From the NCBI GenBank assembly GCA_015492755.1, contig WGEM01000559.1:1-9204 (forward strand): a DNA stretch of 9,204 nucleotides, in the 5' to 3' direction. The notes under the pieces are model-generated. The model ran no database searches. It was not told the DNA's origin and was given only the letters and a program-made list of their open reading frames with translations. Below, piece after piece: positions 8,045 to 9,204 of the stretch. Position numbers and translations under genes: made by a program. The stretch is from Gemmatimonadota bacterium (GTDB lineage Bacteria; Gemmatimonadota; Gemmatimonadetes; Longimicrobiales; Gaopeijiaceae). Numbering within the stretch: position 1 is the stretch's first letter; every line of letters begins with the position of its first letter.

Positions 8045-8132
8045 CGGATCCCGAACCGGAAGGACTTTTGCCTGGCGGTCCTCTGAGAGTCCGGTGCGCA
8101 GCGGGCGGACGGACCAGAGCGCCACGCGAATC

Positions 8133-8162
8133 ATTATAGATGATCCAGTGGGGGCGTGCCAA
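8133..8162 (-). promoter_or_regulatory. Sigma-70-type promoter of the carbamoylation operon
   Basis: On the minus strand TTGGCA (8157-8162) and a perfect TATAAT (8133-8138) are separated by 18 bp. Transcription should begin near 8125-8127, leaving a leader of about 80 nt before ATG 8044. It is the best promoter match in the window and lies just upstream of the first gene of a four-gene collinear unit. An AT-rich box like this stands out in such GC-rich surroundings. Confidence 0.7.
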
Positions 8163-8250
8163 TTTCCGCAGGCGGACCGAGCGGGAGGTACGAGGCGTCT
8201 TCCGGACCGGCGGGCTCCTGTAACGACGGATCCGGCGCTAGCTTCCGGGC

Positions 8251-8355
8251 ATGAACACGCTCGAAATCATCATCTGGGTGGCCATCGGTATCGGCTTCCT
8301 GGCGCTCATCGCCTACGTGGCGCGCCATGCGCGGACCGACGAGGGAAATGACTGA
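8251..8355 (+). CDS. Small single-span membrane peptide (34 aa)
   Basis: The frame begins MNTLEIIIWVAIGIGFLALI, a continuous hydrophobic helix of about 18 residues, followed by AYVARHARTDEGND. The positive residues after the helix suggest a cytoplasmic C-terminus. Its stop shares the ATGACTGA overlap with the start of the aminotransferase gene, a common sign of a real coupled gene pair. No clear Shine-Dalgarno precedes ATG 8251. I do not recognise a family. Being this short, it could still be a chance frame, but its composition is unlike the Arg/Pro-rich chance frames around it. Confidence 0.5.
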   Translation: MNTLEIIIWVAIGIGFLALIAYVARHARTDEGND

Positions 8356-9204
8356 AGGGGGGCCGCTCGTCTGCAGGCGCGAGGCCTTCGGGCTGCCGCG
8401 GGAACTCCACTACTTCAACTGCGCCTACATGGGCCCGCTGCCGCGGGCGGCGGAGGCTGCGGGGATCGAGGCCATCGGCAGGAAGGTGGTGCCCACCCGC
8501 ATCAAGCCGCCCGACGACTTCTGGACCACCAGCGACGCGGTGCGCCGGCGCTTTGCCCGCCTCATCGGCGTGGACGAGGCGCAGAGGGTGGCCATTCAGC
8601 CCGGCGTGTCGTACGGCGTGGCGTGCGTGGCGCGTAACGTGCGGGTAGAACGCGGCCAGAACATCGTTCTCACGCACGAACAGTTCCCCGGCAACGTCTA
8701 CGCCTGGCGGCGCCTGGCGGCGGAGGCGGGCGCGGAGGTGCGCATGCCCGGGCCACCGGAGGCGGCGGGCACGGGGCGACCCGGTGGCACAGCCATAGAG
8801 GGGCGCGGTGGCGCCTGGAACGAGCGCCTCCTGGAGGCCATCGACGCGCGCACCGCGGTGGTCTCGGTGCCGCACGTGCACTGGACCGACGGCACCCGCT
8901 TCGATCTCGAGGCCATCGGCGCGCGGTGCCGCGAGGTGGGCGCGGTCTTGGTGGTGGACGGCACGCAGTCCATCGGCGCGCTCCCCTTCCGGCAGGAGCG
9001 GGTGGGAGCCGACGCCGTCATCTGCGCCGCGTACAAGTGGCTGCTGGGCCCGTACTCGGTGTCCTTCGCTTACTTCGGCCCCCGCTTCGACGACGGCGTG
9101 CCGCTGGAGGAGACGTGGATCGCCCGCAAGGGGAGCCGCGACTTCCAGCACCTGGTGCACTATCAGGACGAGTATGAGCCCGGAGCGGTGCGCTACGACG
9201 TCTC
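8348..9204 (+). CDS. Class V PLP-dependent aminotransferase (cysteine desulfurase-like fold), 3' end outside window
   Basis: The frame is open from ATG 8348 to the window edge (285 codons). It reads MTEGGPLVCRREAFGLPREL, then HYFNCAYMGPLP, the N-terminal pattern of class V fold-type I enzymes. The cofactor motifs are VVDGTQSIGALP (Asp204 and Gln207) and CAAYKWLLGPY, in which Lys230 should form the Schiff base with PLP; the 26-residue spacing is normal for the family. HEQFPGNVYAWR and VPHVHWTDGTRFDL are typical core blocks. Residues about 139-158 form a Gly/Pro-rich loop that looks like an insertion. The family includes desulfurases, selenocysteine lyases, kynureninases and transaminases. The substrate cannot be assigned, and the C-terminal domain is not visible. 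GAGGG lies just before the start, and the start overlaps the upstream small gene by 8 bp. Confidence 0.9.
   Translation, partial: MTEGGPLVCRREAFGLPRELHYFNCAYMGPLPRAAEAAGIEAIGRKVVPTRIKPPDDFWTTSDAVRRRFARLIGVDEAQRVAIQPGVSYGVACVARNVRVERGQNIVLTHEQFPGNVYAWRRLAAEAGAEVRMPGPPEAAGTGRPGGTAIEGRGGAWNERLLEAIDARTAVVSVPHVHWTDGTRFDLEAIGARCREVGAVLVVDGTQSIGALPFRQERVGADAVICAAYKWLLGPYSVSFAYFGPRFDDGVPLEETWIARKGSRDFQHLVHYQDEYEPGAVRYDV

Noticed and set aside
8306..9160. A 284-codon minus-strand open frame at the right end
   Set aside because: It is antisense to the aminotransferase, whose PLP lysine and DGTQ motifs are clear on the plus strand. The antisense product is His/Arg/Ala-rich and without a domain.
1..9204. 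CRISPR arrays, tRNA or rRNA genes, insertion sequence ends
   Set aside because: Reading through, I saw no regularly spaced repeats, no cloverleaf-like block and no transposase or terminal inverted repeats. A covariance-model scan would be needed to exclude small RNAs fully.

Overview
The window is a visibly GC-rich stretch of bacterial chromosome. The exported proteins include a lipoprotein (lipobox ending in Cys) and a classical Ala-X-Ala signal peptide, so a Gram-negative-type, secretion-rich bacterium is likely. The mix of exported M19 dipeptidase and amidohydrolase, a DUF222/HNH gene and a carbamoyltransferase cluster would fit Gemmatimonadota or a similar soil or marine lineage. That placement is a guess from gene style, not a demonstrated taxonomy.

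Layout from left to right. Positions 1-366 hold no gene I can support, apart from a possible weak promoter and a clean ribosome binding site. From 367 to 1553 (+) lies a DUF222/HNH endonuclease gene that has lost its N-terminal region. Its native start codon (367, good AGGAG) is out of frame with the conserved body, so it looks like a pseudogene made by an internal deletion. It converges on, and overlaps by 31 bp, a minus-strand gene pair at 4088-1523. That pair encodes an M19 membrane-type dipeptidase lipoprotein followed 13 bp later by a secreted TIM-barrel amidohydrolase. The two probably act together on exported peptides or amide/ester substrates in the cell envelope.

From 8162 down to 4170 (-) is a compact four-gene operon driven by a near-consensus sigma-70 promoter (TTGGCA, 18 bp, TATAAT). 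The genes are a small DUF5989 membrane protein, an SxtJ-like membrane protein, a NodU/CmcH-type O-carbamoyltransferase and a membrane-anchored SGNH hydrolase with a TPR insertion. They abut or overlap and should be translationally coupled. Hand counts show markedly more A/T at third codon positions here than in the flanking genes, suggesting a horizontally acquired cassette. The plausible joint role is carbamoylation plus acyl or ester editing of a glycan or small molecule at the membrane. The substrate cannot be read from the sequence.

Divergent from this operon, on the plus strand, are a 34-residue single-span membrane peptide (8251-8355) and a class V PLP-dependent aminotransferase (8348 onward). 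The two overlap by 8 bp, and the aminotransferase runs off the right edge of the window.
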